From positions 23,152,992 to 23,216,991 of the forward strand of contig OZ020625.1 in assembly GCA_963971575.1 (NCBI GenBank): a stretch of 64,000 bases of DNA, given 5' to 3'. Under the pieces are notes generated by a model. It worked only from the letters and a program-made list of their open reading frames with translations, made no database searches and was not told the DNA's origin. Origin of the DNA: Liopterus haemorrhoidalis (lineage: Eukaryota; Arthropoda; Insecta; Coleoptera; Dytiscidae). The translations under genes were made by a program, and so were the position numbers. Every line of letters starts with the position of its first letter. The stretch's first letter is position 1. Positions 22,332 to 32,929 of the stretch are shown in pieces.

Positions 22332-22951
22332 GGTGCGTTCGAAATAACTGTGCAGTGTTAACTCTTTTTTTTGTAAACCAATGACTTATATGTTTGCGAT
22401 TACATCAAGTCTGTCTCCTGCTAATTGTTTTGTACGATAATATATAAATGGCGCATGAAGGCTTTGCGATGCTCATAAGTAATATAAAAGAAATTTTATT
22501 TGATGAGGAAGACAATTCAGAAGAATTTTCCAAACCAGAAAATATTTTGGAAAAAGTGTTTGAATATGCAGAGAGTACTGTTCCAAACATGACTACAAAT
22601 CAATTTAAAGTACGTTTCCGCTTGTATCCAGAAAATTTTAATTCTTTTTGAGTGTATTTACATGTTCCATCATGAGGTTCATGTCTATATTATTTATTTT
22701 GCAAATGCTGCAGGAATAATCAATAATACTGATATCTTGATTGTTTTCACTCATATTGTTTTGTAGAAATAATAACTTATTTTTACCGCGAAAAACACCA
22801 TTGCACAGACTGCCGCACGATCTGTACTTGTGAAGATTGTGCAACACAAACTGCACTTCGTGCAGTACAAAGCACACAGAAACTTTATGACGAACGCTTC
22901 TTATGTAAATTATGCAAAATGAGTAGATTATTAGTTTATGCCGAACGCACC
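22332..22951 (+). mobile_element. TA-flanked element with GGTGCGTTCGA ends
   Basis: GGTGCGTTCGA (22332) is inverted as TCGAACGCACC-type CCGAACGCACC at 22941-22951, with TA on both sides (22330-22331, 22952-22953; a 3-base ACT one base further out is also possible). Ends resemble those of 6159-7353. Near the right end is a run of short GCAC/GTGC words (22803-22880). Carries the fragment at 22448-22651. Confidence 0.7.
22448..22651 (+). pseudogene. Harbinger-like transposase N-terminal fragment
   Basis: 67 residues from MAHEGFAMLISNIKEILF to NFNSF. An acidic stretch (DEEDNSEEFS) precedes TTNQFKVRFRLYPENF, which resembles the conserved FR(M/L)S..TF block that begins the PIF/Harbinger nuclease region. 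The downstream DDE core is absent. Position inside a TIR element supports a transposase remnant in a non-autonomous derivative. Confidence 0.5.
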
Positions 22952-23273
22952 TACTGTATGTCAAATAAAAACAGAGTAGATAGCGCTTCGGAATGAGTAC
23001 GATTTACACAGGACAAATACAGTATAGCGGGAAATTTAAAATAGAATGATAATATTATAAATGTATTGTCAATATACAACATAAAAAATGAACTTTCCCT
23101 GTTAGTTACGTATTACAAAATGAGACAGATAATACATATTTTTTAGGTTATCTGACATATAAATATTTTTTGACACCTGACAATTAACAGACCTTCATAT
23201 ATACATACAGTCTATACCAAAGGATTTGGCGGAACTAACCGGAATTTTCATTTTTGTAAGTTGTCATTAGCTA

Positions 23274-24455
23274 TTTTTTAGGGTTTTGTAGGTATGACCA
23301 AAAAACCCTTATACCGTCATTTTGTCGTCTGTCTGTCTGTTCGGTAAAAATTGTAGCCAAACGGGCTAAACCTAGAGAGTTGAAATTTGGCATGCTTATA
23401 CAACTCGTTGACCCGCACATAGGAAAAATACCAAAACATCTAAAAATCATATCCCCCTAAAAATATAAACAAATATGTGCTCACCGAAAATAAATATATT
23501 TTTTAAAAATTCTGAGTAGGGTATCAAATGAAAGCCCTTAGTACGTAGATTAACGATCAAAATTTTATTTTTGCAAAATAAATTATTTTGATGAGTTTTT
23601 TGCCAAAATTGTGCAAAAAAATGTTTGTCCCACACTCTGTAGCCCAGATGGTTTAAACTAAAAATCTGAAAAAATTCTAAGTAATGTACATTAGTGTGAA
23701 CCGGAATAGTACATAAGGAATTTTTGATCAGATGATGTTTTCTTAAAATAACGCATTTTTTGTGTGCTTGATCATGTAAAATATTTAATGATGTTATTTA
23801 GTACAGTACACAGAGCACTTCGATGGTGTAATGCTTAGAATACTGGCGTTCTAATTTGCAAACTCAAGTTCAATCCGGCCTCGAGGCAATTTCATTTTTT
23901 CTGTTCTTTTTTGCATTTTTATTTTGTTTAAATTATTTTTTCAAAATTCTAGCTATATTTGGGCAAATATTGCATTTAATTTTTAAAAGCGTAAATTTAT
24001 TAACCAGTGGAAATTGTTGAAATTGAATACTCTTGGACTTACAATCAAGTAACTTATATATAATACCATTGATACAAGTAAAAAAATAAAATATATAAAA
24101 TATATGTTGTCATGTGTTATAATATCTGTATCATATTAGTGCCTAAATATATTACTGCTATACTGCTATTTATATTCCTATAAATACACGAAATCCGAAG
24201 AGCGGAGCTTATGACTAAAACAACCAATGGAAGCCATAAGCGCAATTTTCAAAATCTTATTGAACCTTGCCATATAAAAAAATACTGCACATATTTAGAA
24301 ACCTACATAATGGTATTAGGCATTCAAATTAAAATTAACAAAAAAAAAAAAATTAACATAAAATTTGTTTTGGCATCCCAAATAATCATTATTCTTAATA
24401 CCTGCGAAACCCTGAAATGTGTGAAAATTCACACTTCACATAAATTTTTTATATA
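23274..24455 (+). repeat. Repeat family B, copy 3 (complete)
   Basis: The best-delimited copy, because the host element C is known uninterrupted elsewhere. Left end AGGGTTTTGTAGGTATGACC; near the right end ACCTGCGAAACCCTGAAATG then TGTGAAAATTCACACTTCAC. ATTTTTTA appears at both junctions and may be an 8-bp duplication or part of the element. Non-coding. The AGGGTTTYGYAGGTA words are inverted relative to one another near the two ends. Contains the tRNA-like module at 23815-23892. Confidence 0.85.
23815..23892 (+). other. tRNA-like module inside family B copy 3
   Basis: A-box-like TGGTGTAATGCTTAG (23824-23838), a possible anticodon arm (GAATACTGGCGTTCTAAT) and B-box-like AGTTCAATCCG (23877-23887), at the same position between conserved B flanks as in copies 2, 4 and 5. 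Confidence 0.6.
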
Positions 24456-24568
24456 TTGGCTTTTCCTGAACAAAATGATCAAAAGCTTCAATCAATCAGT
24501 AAAAGTAACTAGAATTGAAAATCTAGTTCCGCCTAAAGCAAAGGAACAGACTTTACAATGTTATTTTT

Positions 24569-24635
24569 AGTAGTCCACTGTAGAAAATTATATATTTTAC
24601 TTGTCCGCGGTACAGTTCGGTTGAGAAACGCTGAT
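24569..24635. mobile_element. hAT MITE right-end fragment
   Basis: Matches the right end of the MITE at 41879-42177 (AGAAAATTATATATT, a TCCGCGGTACAGTTC block, GAGAAACGCTG). Left end and duplication absent. Confidence 0.65.
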
Positions 24636-24639
24636 CTAT

Positions 24640-25140
24640 TTCTACTGTTCCGTTGTTGACGAAAACTGTTTATCTTACAAAAATATTATTTATCTCTGTA
24701 GTGTATAACAAAAAAACTTACTACTTTTGTTTCTCAACAATTATTTGTTGTAAACTTTATCTTGTATCAATATATTGGACAATAGATGAATGATGTGATG
24801 TAACCTGTTTACTTAAATATCTTTTGTTTTAGTGCACCATTGTTTATTCCTTATTTTTTTCCTGGAATTTGTTCTAGATATCCTTATCATAAATCAAAAC
24901 AGTTCTGTTTGTCTTGTTTTGAAGTGAGCATTAATATAAATATTTCATTCATTGATTCATATCGTCTTGTTCGCTTGACAACAGTATGATTACATATTGA
25001 TAACTATCTCAATTATCTATCGAACAATATAACTTTATTTTTCTATGAGTATAGTAGTATGAAGTCTATTAAAATTTTATCTATGTTATCTTAACCGATA
25101 AAAAAATCATTTTACAAATTAGCACATCATATAAATCTGT
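24640..25140. other. No recognisable gene
   Basis: AT-rich, nothing recognised. Confidence 0.5.
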
Positions 25141-25455
25141 ACATTGGAGTAGGGTTGTACATCGAAGGCAAAACATCGATGTTAACATCGGCGCTTACTA
25201 TCGATGTTGAAAAAACATCGAAGGAAAAACATCGATGTATCGGAAACATCGATGTTTTATTAATATTAAAAAAAGCTATTTATTTATATTATATAGGTTT
25301 TATTTAAAAAAATGTAAAGATAAAATACGAAAAAAGTAACACATAATACACAAAAAGCATTTATTAGATTTTGAAATAGAAATATTCATTTTTAATAGTA
25401 ATTAATTTCACATTAATATTATTATACCCAATATAATAATCCTAATTTGTACCTA

Positions 25456-25637
25456 CAGTCTATTCCAAACGATTAGGCGGAACTAACCGCAATTTTCATT
25501 TTTGTAATTTGTCATTAGATATTTTTTTATATATTGAAGTTGACTTTTCCTGAACATAATGATCAAAAGCTTCAATCAATCGGTAAAAGTAACTAGAATT
25601 GAAAATCTAGTTCCGCCTAAATCAAAGGAACAGACCT
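25456..25637 (+). mobile_element. Family C MITE, copy 2 (uninterrupted)
   Basis: 182 bp between TA at 25454-25455 and 25638-25639; ends CAGTCTATTCCAAACGATTA and the inverse of AGGTCTGTTCCTTTGATTTA. Serves as empty site for family B copy 3. Contains a GATCAAAAGCTTCAATCAAT block. Confidence 0.9.
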
Positions 25638-25778
25638 TACTATTTTTACATTTCTAAAATGAAATATTGGATTTTATTACAATACTAATATAGTAATCTT
25701 AATGTTAATTTTATATTATTTAACATAAAAATAACACTGTCATACATAATTATTTTTATACTTTTTTAAGTTGAAATA

Positions 25779-25915
25779 AAGTCTGTTCCTTTGGTTTAGG
25801 TGGAACTAGATTTTCAATTCTAGTTACTTTTACCGATTAATTGAAGCTTTTGATCATTTTGTTCAGGAAAAGCCAACTTCAATATATAAAAAAATAGCTA
25901 ATGACAACTTACAAA
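25779..25915 (-). mobile_element. Family C MITE, copy 3 (truncated)
   Basis: Minus-strand copy from AAGTCTGTTCCTTTGGTTTA to the CTAATGACAACTTACAAAA block; the far end is missing. Confidence 0.85.
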
Positions 25916-27260
25916 AACCCAGGGATTGGAGGAATAACAACTGGGAAAGTGTCAACAAGACTAAAAAAGAAAAAGTGTGTTGGCGTCTTTGGTCGTTCAC
26001 ATTGTTTGCAAAAATTAGAAGTTTCTTCTTATTTTTTCGTATTCTGCTAACTGCTAAGAAGAATAAGAACTAACACTATTAGTATTGTTATATCACGATA
26101 GATGGCTCTTATATTTTGTGTACTAATTTTAATAAAAATTAAATTTTTAAGATTCCAGCGCCTCTAGCGTTAGTTTCTGAATTTCAAAATTTAAACATCG
26201 ACATCGGTAGTAGACAACGATGTTTTATCGATACTATCGCCAGCTGACCATCGATGGTAAAAACATCGATGTTTTTAAAACAAACATCGATGTTTTCGAT
26301 ACATCGATGTTTTTTTCCCATCCCTACATTGGAGTAAGAACAACCAATGTCAAAAATTTGGGGTTTTGAAATTTTTAGCTGAACGGTGTGAAAAAACTTA
26401 GGATATATATTTAGATTTAGATAATAAAAGATACCTGGAAAACCGGAAGTAGTCAAATAAGCTCGAACTTGAATTAACTTAGATCAAATTCTAGAAAAAT
26501 AATTTGTGGCGGAATTACTCAAATGTAGCAAAAATGACTTTGGTTGTTTTTGCATCAAGGTACAGAAATTTATTAGTAGTGAATCCGGTGCTTCGCTACC
26601 GCAAAAAAATTGATGTGAAGTATGAATTTTCACACATTTCAGGGTTTCGCAGGTATATAATAAGTGAAGGCGACATGCTGAGTGTGTAGGACAAATTTTT
26701 CTTTGTACTAATCACGGTAAAATGAACGGTATTATTAAAATAATTTATCGTCTGTTAATCAAAGAGCTTCAAAAACAAATTTTATGTTAATTTTTTGTTG
26801 TTGTTAATTTTAATTCGAATACCTAATACCATTATCTACGACAAATTTTGCTTTGTAGTAATCACAGCAAAATGAACGATATTTTTAAAATAATTTATAG
26901 TCTGTTAATCTAAGAGCTTTAAAAACAAATTTTATGTTAAAATATTTTTTTGTTAATTTTAATTCGAATACCTAATACCATTATTTAGGTTTCTAAATAT
27001 GTGCAGTATTTTTTTTTTTTATATATAGCAAGGTTCATTTAGATTTTGAAAATTGCGCCTATGGCTTCCATTGGTTGTTTTAAGTCATATGCTCCGCCCC
27101 TCTGGTTTCGTATACATGACACATAGAATGAAAATATAATTCAAACAATTCCAACTGGTTATTAAATTTACGCTCTTAAAAATTAAATGCAATATTTGCC
27201 AAAATATAACTAGAATTTTGACAAAATAATGTAAACAAAATGAAAATGAAAAAAAAAATG

Positions 27261-27335
27261 TCTCCTCTGCCCGGTAGCGAACCCTAGTTTGCCGCGTAGC
27301 AAGCAAGCAAGCTAACCATTAGACCAGGATTATAT
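27261..27335 (-). other. tRNA-like module inside family B copy 4
   Basis: On the minus strand: TCCTGGTCTAATGGTTAGC (A-box), then TTGCT/GGCAA arms around an 8-base loop at the anticodon position, then GGGTTCGCTACC (B-box, 27273-27284) and a 3' GAGGAGA that could pair with 5' TCCT. Of the four modules this one looks most like a tRNA, yet the T-stem is imperfect. Confidence 0.65.
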
Positions 27336-27350
27336 TATAGTGTGTTACAT

Positions 27351-27706
27351 ATAAGCAGTTCACTTTTGTAAGAACAAACTAAAAGGAAATTTAGTTTTTA
27401 ACAGTTTGCACCTCTATGTCTATGTTTGAAACTGTATGTCATGTTGGTATTACAGAAAAATAATTTGAAAAGTCAGATTATAAATATGTCATTTAAAAAA
27501 ATATAATTTGTTATATTTCATTTTGAATAGTGTATCTTAAATATTTTGTGAATATAATACTAACCTAAAATAATTACAAACATAACCCAAAACTGTAAAG
27601 CCTTTTTTACAATATAATCAAGTTTCTAAAAGTAAGTAATACACTATAAAAATCACCAAAATAATCAGATCTAGTTTGTCCTTGCAAAAGTGAACAGCTT
27701 ATAACT
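27351..27706. mobile_element. MITE with TATAAGCAGTTCACTTTTG ends
   Basis: TATAAGCAGTTCACTTTTGT at the left is inverted at the right (TATAAGCTGTTCACTTTTGC on the minus strand); AACAAACTA/TAGTTTGTCC continue the arms. About 350 bp, AT-rich, non-coding. A TA duplication is possible but not distinct. Confidence 0.75.
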
Positions 27707-28264
27707 ATAACTTTTGTACATCGTCAACAAAAAAACACCAAAAATGCGTTATTTTCCGAAAACATAATCTGATCAAAAATTCCTGTCGTAATATTCCGGT
27801 TCACACCAATGTACATTACTTAGAATTTTTTCAGATTTTTAGTTTAAACCATCTGGGCTACAGGGTGTGTGACAAAAAATTTTTTGCACAATTTTGGCCA
27901 AAATCTCATCAAAATAATTTATTTTGCAGAAATAAAATTTTCATCGTTAATCCCCGTAAAAAGGGTTTCATTTGATACCCTATTCAGAATTTTTAAAAAA
28001 TATTGTTTTTTTCGATGAGCACATATTTGTTAATTTTTTTAGGGGGGTATGTTTTTTAGATGTTTTAGTATTTTTCCTATGTGCGGGTCAAAGAGTTGTA
28101 TAAGCATGCTAAATTTCAACCCTCTAGGTTTAGCCGTTTGGCTACAATTTTTACCGAACAGACAGACAGACGACAAAATGACGGTATAAGGGTTTTTTGG
28201 TCATACCTACAAAACCCTAAAAATAATATCATTGCTAAAGTTCAAAAAATAAAAAAGTTATAGT

Positions 28265-28402
28265 TATTAATAGAGGGCCTCAAAACATATGTCCTAGTAT
28301 GAAATAAATAACGCAATTATTTCAGTTACCAAAGATATGATAATTTGAATCTAAAAACTGATCAAGTTTACCCCGTTTTACGGTATAATGAAAGTCGTAG
28401 GG
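28265..28402. other. Short unassigned spacer
   Basis: AT-rich DNA between family B copy 4 and the piggyBac element. Confidence 0.5.
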
Positions 28403-28518
28403 ATAACCCTTTACCGCATAGTGTGCCATATATGGCACATTCGGATTTTTTTTATTTATTTTACTTTTAAAACTGAATCAGAAAGTTACTTCCTCAATGT
28501 TCATATATGCCACATACA

Positions 28519-28718
28519 TAGGGTGACCAGATTTCAATGAAGGGAAACCGGGACACAGGGAAAAAAAAGAAGGTCCTCACCTCTCAGATTGACTAGTTGT
28601 AATATTTCTTTTCTTACAAATGCAGAATTATGTAAAAACCGGGACAATCGACCGTCCCGAAAACATTTTTCGGGACACCGGGACAATTGACTTAAAACCG
28701 GGACGGATAGTCACCCTA
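28519..28718. mobile_element. hAT MITE nested in piggyBac relic
   Basis: TAGGGTGACCAGATTT (28519) and inverse TAGGGTGACTATCC (to 28718), with CACATACA at 28511-28518 and 28719-28726. Repeated CCGGGACA words. 200 bp. Same termini as the MITE at 6390-6612. Confidence 0.95.
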
Positions 28719-28731
28719 CACATACACAGCA

Positions 28732-28950
28732 ATGGATCCTGCAGTATCTCAAGTAATGGGCTGCAATAGATTTGAGGATATCAAGCGGAATTTGCACTTC
28801 AACGTTAACTCTGAATTTATTGAGAAAGGACAACTAGAAGATACGACCTTTTCTTTCGAAAATTCGAAGGCGACTGCTTTTAATCCCTAATAAAGAACAC
28901 CTAGCAATTGACGAGCAAATAATACGGAATCATTTTCTTTTGTAACATAA
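28732..28950 (+). pseudogene. piggyBac transposase fragments
   Basis: The first piece (from ATG 28732) reads MDPAVSQVMGCNRFEDIKRN then LHFNVNSEF, matching the conserved (M..NRFE.I.R.LHF.DN) block of piggyBac (DDE_Tnp_1_7) transposases. After a stop, a second piece around 28895-28935 reads KEHLAIDEQIIR, which corresponds to the LSVDEQMIPFKGR block with the first catalytic Asp. The region between and everything downstream are lost. Members cut and paste precisely at TTAA; this copy is inactive. Confidence 0.8.
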
Positions 28951-29139
28951 TGTAGAATCATAATGTTCCATGTATGGCACAAACCCTAAATTATTATTTT
29001 AATTATTATTTTTTCATAAAAATAATAATTAATATTTTAAATATATTTTTTTAATTAATTTTTCTATCAATAAGAACCAGTTCCTAATGCTCATGAATTA
29101 TTTCAGCCAAAAATAAAAATTCATGCAGTAAAGGGTTAA

Positions 29140-29470
29140 GGGGCTGACCTTCCTTAACAGACAATTGCGTACCCCACTGCTGTGTCGCAATATACTGTGT
29201 CAACAATTTCTTCATTTTAATGAAAAGTACGTCGGTATTCTAGAAATGTTCTCTTTGAAAGTGTTTTACTTTGAAGCACGATGTTCAAATTGAAGATTCC
29301 AGCTAATGGCATGGTACGGTATCCTCCGTCTACGGCTTGTATCGTTAACGTCAACTTTTCCCCGGATCAATAGTAATCTCTTTACCCTTCATGATGTCAC
29401 AATGACAAAATATATTTTATTAATTTATCCGCAACCAATCAATTTTATTATGTCGCAGTATTTTTAAAAT
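29140..29470. other. No recognisable gene
   Basis: Unassigned DNA right of the piggyBac relic. Confidence 0.5.
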
Positions 29471-29478
29471 TAAATATG

Positions 29479-29760
29479 CAGGGTGTCCCAGCCAAATGGC
29501 TCACCATAGATAGAGATTCGGTTAAATGGACTAAGTTCGAGTATTTTTAATAAAAAATATTAAGCAACTGAGAGGTCATACGCTCGAACAGATGCGCAAG
29601 TGGGGGGGGGTCACGGGCTTAAATGTATCAAAGTAACACTTTGAAGTCATATTGTCACCTGATTATAATAGGTGAGTCCCTACGAAGAAGCGAATGTGAA
29701 ATTAATGTAATTTCACATATTTCTGCTTATATTTTGTTAGGTTTTTTAACTATAGTAATT
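29479..29760. mobile_element. Possible mariner-type fragment
   Basis: Starts GCAGGGTGTCCCAGCCAAAT, a terminus-like word of Tc1/mariner-type elements, next to AT-rich DNA. No matching right end. Contains a run of nine G near 29602-29610. Confidence 0.3.
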
Positions 29761-29766
29761 TCTATA

Positions 29767-30013
29767 CAGGGTGTTAGGTAAATGTCCGGCACAATTTAAA
29801 AGACATGGTGACATAGAAAGCCAAAGATATTTTCTTTGCCAATTTTCTCTAAAATGTGAATTTCGTCCAAAAATAAACAAACAAAAAGATGCCCCAAATT
29901 TTGAAAACCACTGACTTTTTTTATTCTTCATATTAATCCAGAAGTTGTGTAGTTGCCATAGAGAAAAAAATATTTTAATTGAAGTTCAATAATAGAATAT
30001 CAAAGTACGTGTA
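29767..30013. mobile_element. Mariner-type MITE, half copy
   Basis: CAGGGTGTTAGGTAAATGTC at 29767 after TA. The rest matches, in inverted orientation, the right half of the complete element at 63316-63858 (for example AAACAAACAAAAAGATGCCC and AGTTGTGTAGTTGCCATAG). It breaks off near the start of the LINE at 30020. Confidence 0.8.
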
Positions 30014-30075
30014 AATTTTTTAAGTGCAACACCTTCTAAGTGTGTTGAAGGAGAGGAGTTTGTTAAACGCCGGTC

Positions 30076-32114
30076 GTGTTATATTATACGGAATATTATT
30101 CTATAAGATGTGAGGGCACTTCCGGTGTGCCTCAAGGTTCGCATCTCGGCCCTTTGCTCTTTAACTGTTATATTAACGACATTTGCCAGGTGATTAAAAA
30201 CTGCAACTTCTTGCTATTTGCAGATGACTTAAAAATATTTAAAACTATAAACACATTAAGCGATTGTGATCAAGTTCAAAATGACATAAACGGGCTACAT
30301 AAATATTGTCTAAATAACGAACTGTCGTTAAATATTGATAAATGTTATGTAATGTCATTCAGTCGAAAACATAAAAATATCACGTATAACTATAATATCA
30401 ATAATATATCATTAAAAGAGCCCTGCAAATCCGCGGGTATCCGCGGATATCCGCAACTTTTCTGCGGATGCGGATAAATTATCATTTAAACCATGCGGAT
30501 GCGGATCGGATGCGGATTAAATGTCATATCCGCTTATCCGCAATATCCGCGTGAACATTAAATCTTCGGTTACTTTCCGAGAAACAAGCAATTGTGTTCT
30601 GACTACGCGGTCCTCGATTATTTTCGGTTGTCTGTATATACATGATATTTTGTAGCATTCAATCTCACTTTATATTATTTTTATTAAGACAATTGTCCAT
30701 GATCAAGACTGAGTTGAGACTATCAACTTAACTTTCTTTTTATTATTGAATATATTATAGAAAATAATATTTTGGACAAAAGTTTCCTGGTACACTTTTG
30801 ACGTAATTCTTCCTACCTCTGCTCTAATTCTGGCTTTTAAATCTGATAAAGGTTTTTTTTTTACATAAAACTGATTAGTAAGTTTTATTTAAATACCAAA
30901 ATTTACCTACATAATTTTTTCTCGAAAATTTTATTATGTAACCTGCCAATTTTTTTATACTACCCGAAGTAAAAAGTCTTGAAAAATGACACATGTTGCT
31001 ATTTGAAAAAGTTGCAACGCCTAACTCATGCGCGAAATGGCGTAAGAGAATTACTTGATCCTAAAAATATGAAGCACCTTCTATCAAGTAACTTTTCTGA
31101 TTTTTTTTTTTAAATTCAATATTAAAAAAAGCAGCACGCCACTTACTCCCTACGAAAAAGAACGCTTAGGCCCCCCAAAATTGTTATCTGTCTCTAGATT
31201 TAAATAAGTTATTAGCGCATCTAGGTTAGGTTAGTAATAAATAAGCTGGTAAATCCAAAAATTTTCAGTAGCGTTTTAGAGCAGAGATTATCTAAACAGG
31301 CGAAATATGTTAGTTCTTTACAAACTGACAGCAAAACCTGTAGTGCGGATAGTGCGGATATTTTTGCGGATGCGGATCGGATGCGGATTTGTTATTTACA
31401 AAAGCTGCGGATGCGGATCGGATGCGGATCATGGATGTGCGGATGCGGATCGGATGCGGATACAGAAAAGCTTATCCGCGCAGGGCTCTAATCATTAAAT
31501 AGAACAGATCACCTCAAAGATCTAGGTGTTATACTAGTTGAGAAGCTCAGATTTGAACGTCACATAAATTATGTCATAAATAAAGCATATAAAATGTCGG
31601 GATTTGTTTTAAGGCAAAGCTCAAAATTTACACACCCAAAGACACTATTGACATTGTACAATTCACTTATTAGACCTCATCTTGAATACTGTTCACCCAT
31701 TTGGAATCCTATGTACGATAAACACATCGATGGCATTGAGAAAATCCAAATTAAATTTTTAAGATATTTTGCTAAAAGAAACAACATAATATTTCATTCA
31801 TCCACTTACATTTCTTTCTTAAATAATATTAATTATGAAACTTTTAAAACAAAACGTATAAAAAATGACATGATCTTATTATTTAAAATAATAGTCAACT
31901 TTTTATTTCAGAAATTAACTTCAATGTGCCACAAAAAAATAATAGAAAACAAATCACGTTTTACGTTCAAAACTCCAGCACTAATTTTAGTTTAAACTCC
32001 TCCCTTAATAGATGTATGTCAACATACAACAGTTCTTTCAATTCCATCGATTTGTTTAATGTTTCGCTGTCCAACTTTAAAAAACACATGAATTTAACAA
32101 TAATTAACACTTGA
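30076..32114 (+). pseudogene. LINE reverse transcriptase, interrupted
   Basis: Residues visible before the interruption: SGVPQGSHLGPLLFNCYIND (RT motif with the PQG signature) and LLFADDLKIF (the catalytic FADD box). Removing 30416-31498 (element plus one target copy) restores the frame into the thumb region (HLKDLGV, LYNSLIRPHLEYCSPIWNP). A later frameshift near 31925 leads to a C-terminal SLSNFKKHM stretch ending around 32114. Upstream palm motifs (F.D..KAFD) are lost. In an intact element this enzyme would copy the element RNA at a nicked target. The clade (Jockey/CR1-like) is a guess from motif style. Confidence 0.85.
30416..31490. mobile_element. hAT element with GCGGAT arrays, inside the LINE ORF
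   Basis: AAGAGCCCTGC (30416) and inverse TAGAGCCCTGC (to 31490) with duplication ATCATTAA at 30408-30415 and 31491-31498. Arrays of GCGGATGCGGATCGGATGCG-type words lie at 30427-30556 and 31340-31487, inverted to one another. The 800-base centre is AT-rich and non-coding. 1075 bp. Confidence 0.92.
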
Positions 32115-32394
32115 TTTTTCTTTACTTTTTATTTCCTCTCAATTTTGTCTAATTCTCATATCTTTTAATTACAATATTCTTACTTCTTACTTGTGATTTA
32201 CTTGTAATTATTTATATCTATTTACTATATTTCTAGGAATATATATATTTACAACCTATTATTAATGCCCTGTATATATTTTATTTTTCAACATGCATTG
32301 TAACATTATATGTATATACGTAGATATCTGTTATTGGCTACACATTGTGGCTGTTGATATCTTATATGGAAAATAAATAAATAAATAAATGTCG

Positions 32395-32929
32395 GAAAAA
32401 ATGATGAGCATGTCGATATATGTGGGTTATGTTTACAAACAATCAGCCTAAAATCACCACCTCATAAAGTCACTGGAAAATTAAAACTGCAAGATAACCT
32501 GTACCTCTAAACCGCAACCTTTGTTAGAAACTCGCTGCCTAACAAAATTAATCAAAAACGAAAGCGATCACTTTAGTGAAGCTGTTTCAGAATATCTACA
32601 TACAATATTTGAGACTACATGCCCTAATCCTGTATTAAAGTTACAGGGTAGATATATTTTTATGATCGAGGATTTGGATTGAGTATTTCTTATTTGTTGA
32701 ATATTTTTAATAAATACTAGTTTGTTAAATATTAATAAGTTAACAATATTGATGTAATCTGTAGCTTTGAAATGCTTTTAGCACACTTTCACTATGTTTC
32801 CCGTATTTATAGCACTATCCCATGCTTTATTTGTTATTTATCTCTTCCACAACACCAAATATATTTATTATTTTCACAAATTGTTTTTCATTTGGAAAAA
32901 ATGGAAGTGAATGTTTCTCTCACTTCTTG
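32395..32929. other. No recognisable gene
   Basis: A short plus-strand stretch reading DICGLCLQTIS near 32415-32450 was considered as a zinc-finger scrap but lacks the rest of any domain. Confidence 0.45.

Larger units (their letters stand above)
23208..24553 (+). mobile_element. Family C MITE, copy 1, split by family B
   Basis: The left end is at 23208-23273 (GGATTTGGCGGAACTAACCG) and the right end at 24456-24553 (GAAAATCTAGTTCCGCCTAA). The two halves join perfectly against the uninterrupted copy at 25456-25637. TA at 23206-23207 and 24554-24555. Family B copy 3 fills the gap. Inner arms GGCGGAACTA/TAGTTCCGCC are inverted. TA duplication suggests a mariner-type MITE. Confidence 0.85.
25150..26326. 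mobile_element. hAT element with CATCGATG arrays at both ends
   Basis: Termini TAGGGTTGTACATCG (25150) and the inverse of TAGGGATGGGAAAAAAAC (to 26326), 8-bp duplication CATTGGAG at 25142-25149 and 26327-26334. The subterminal 100-130 bases on each side (25158-25258; 26196-26314) are arrays of ACATCGATGTTT-type palindromic words. The interior has no transposase and carries two family C MITEs. 1177 bp. Confidence 0.92.
26615..28222 (-). repeat. Repeat family B, copy 4 (minus strand, interrupted by a MITE)
   Basis: Full-length minus-strand copy: right end GTGTGAAAATTCATACTTCA complement near 26615-26640, left end CCCTAAAAATAAT near 28222. A stretch of about 160 bases is tandemly duplicated near 26692-27000 (both units contain TAATCAC, AAAATGAACG and AATACCTAATACCATTAT). 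The tRNA-like module is at 27261-27335 and a 350-bp MITE follows it at 27351-27706. Confidence 0.85.
28407..29135 (+). mobile_element. piggyBac relic
   Basis: CCCTTTACCGCAT at 28407 is inverted as ATGCAGTAAAGGG at 29123-29135. TTAA follows the right end; ATAA precedes the left end, so the TTAA target is one base off. Subterminal GTGCCATATATGGCAC and CCATGTATGGCAC words are related. The element encloses a transposase scrap and a hAT MITE. Confidence 0.85.
30020..32394 (+). mobile_element. Non-LTR retrotransposon (LINE), 5'-truncated, split by a hAT element
   Basis: RT sequence begins inside the enzyme at about 30020, continues to 30415, resumes at 31499 after a hAT insertion, and ends in non-coding sequence with an (AAAT)n tail near 32371-32394. 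The 5' truncation and the simple tail are typical of target-primed insertion. Confidence 0.85.

Noticed and set aside
32400..32520. CGLCLQ zinc-finger-like start (ZAD-type)
   Set aside because: Only one Cys pair and no following domain residues.
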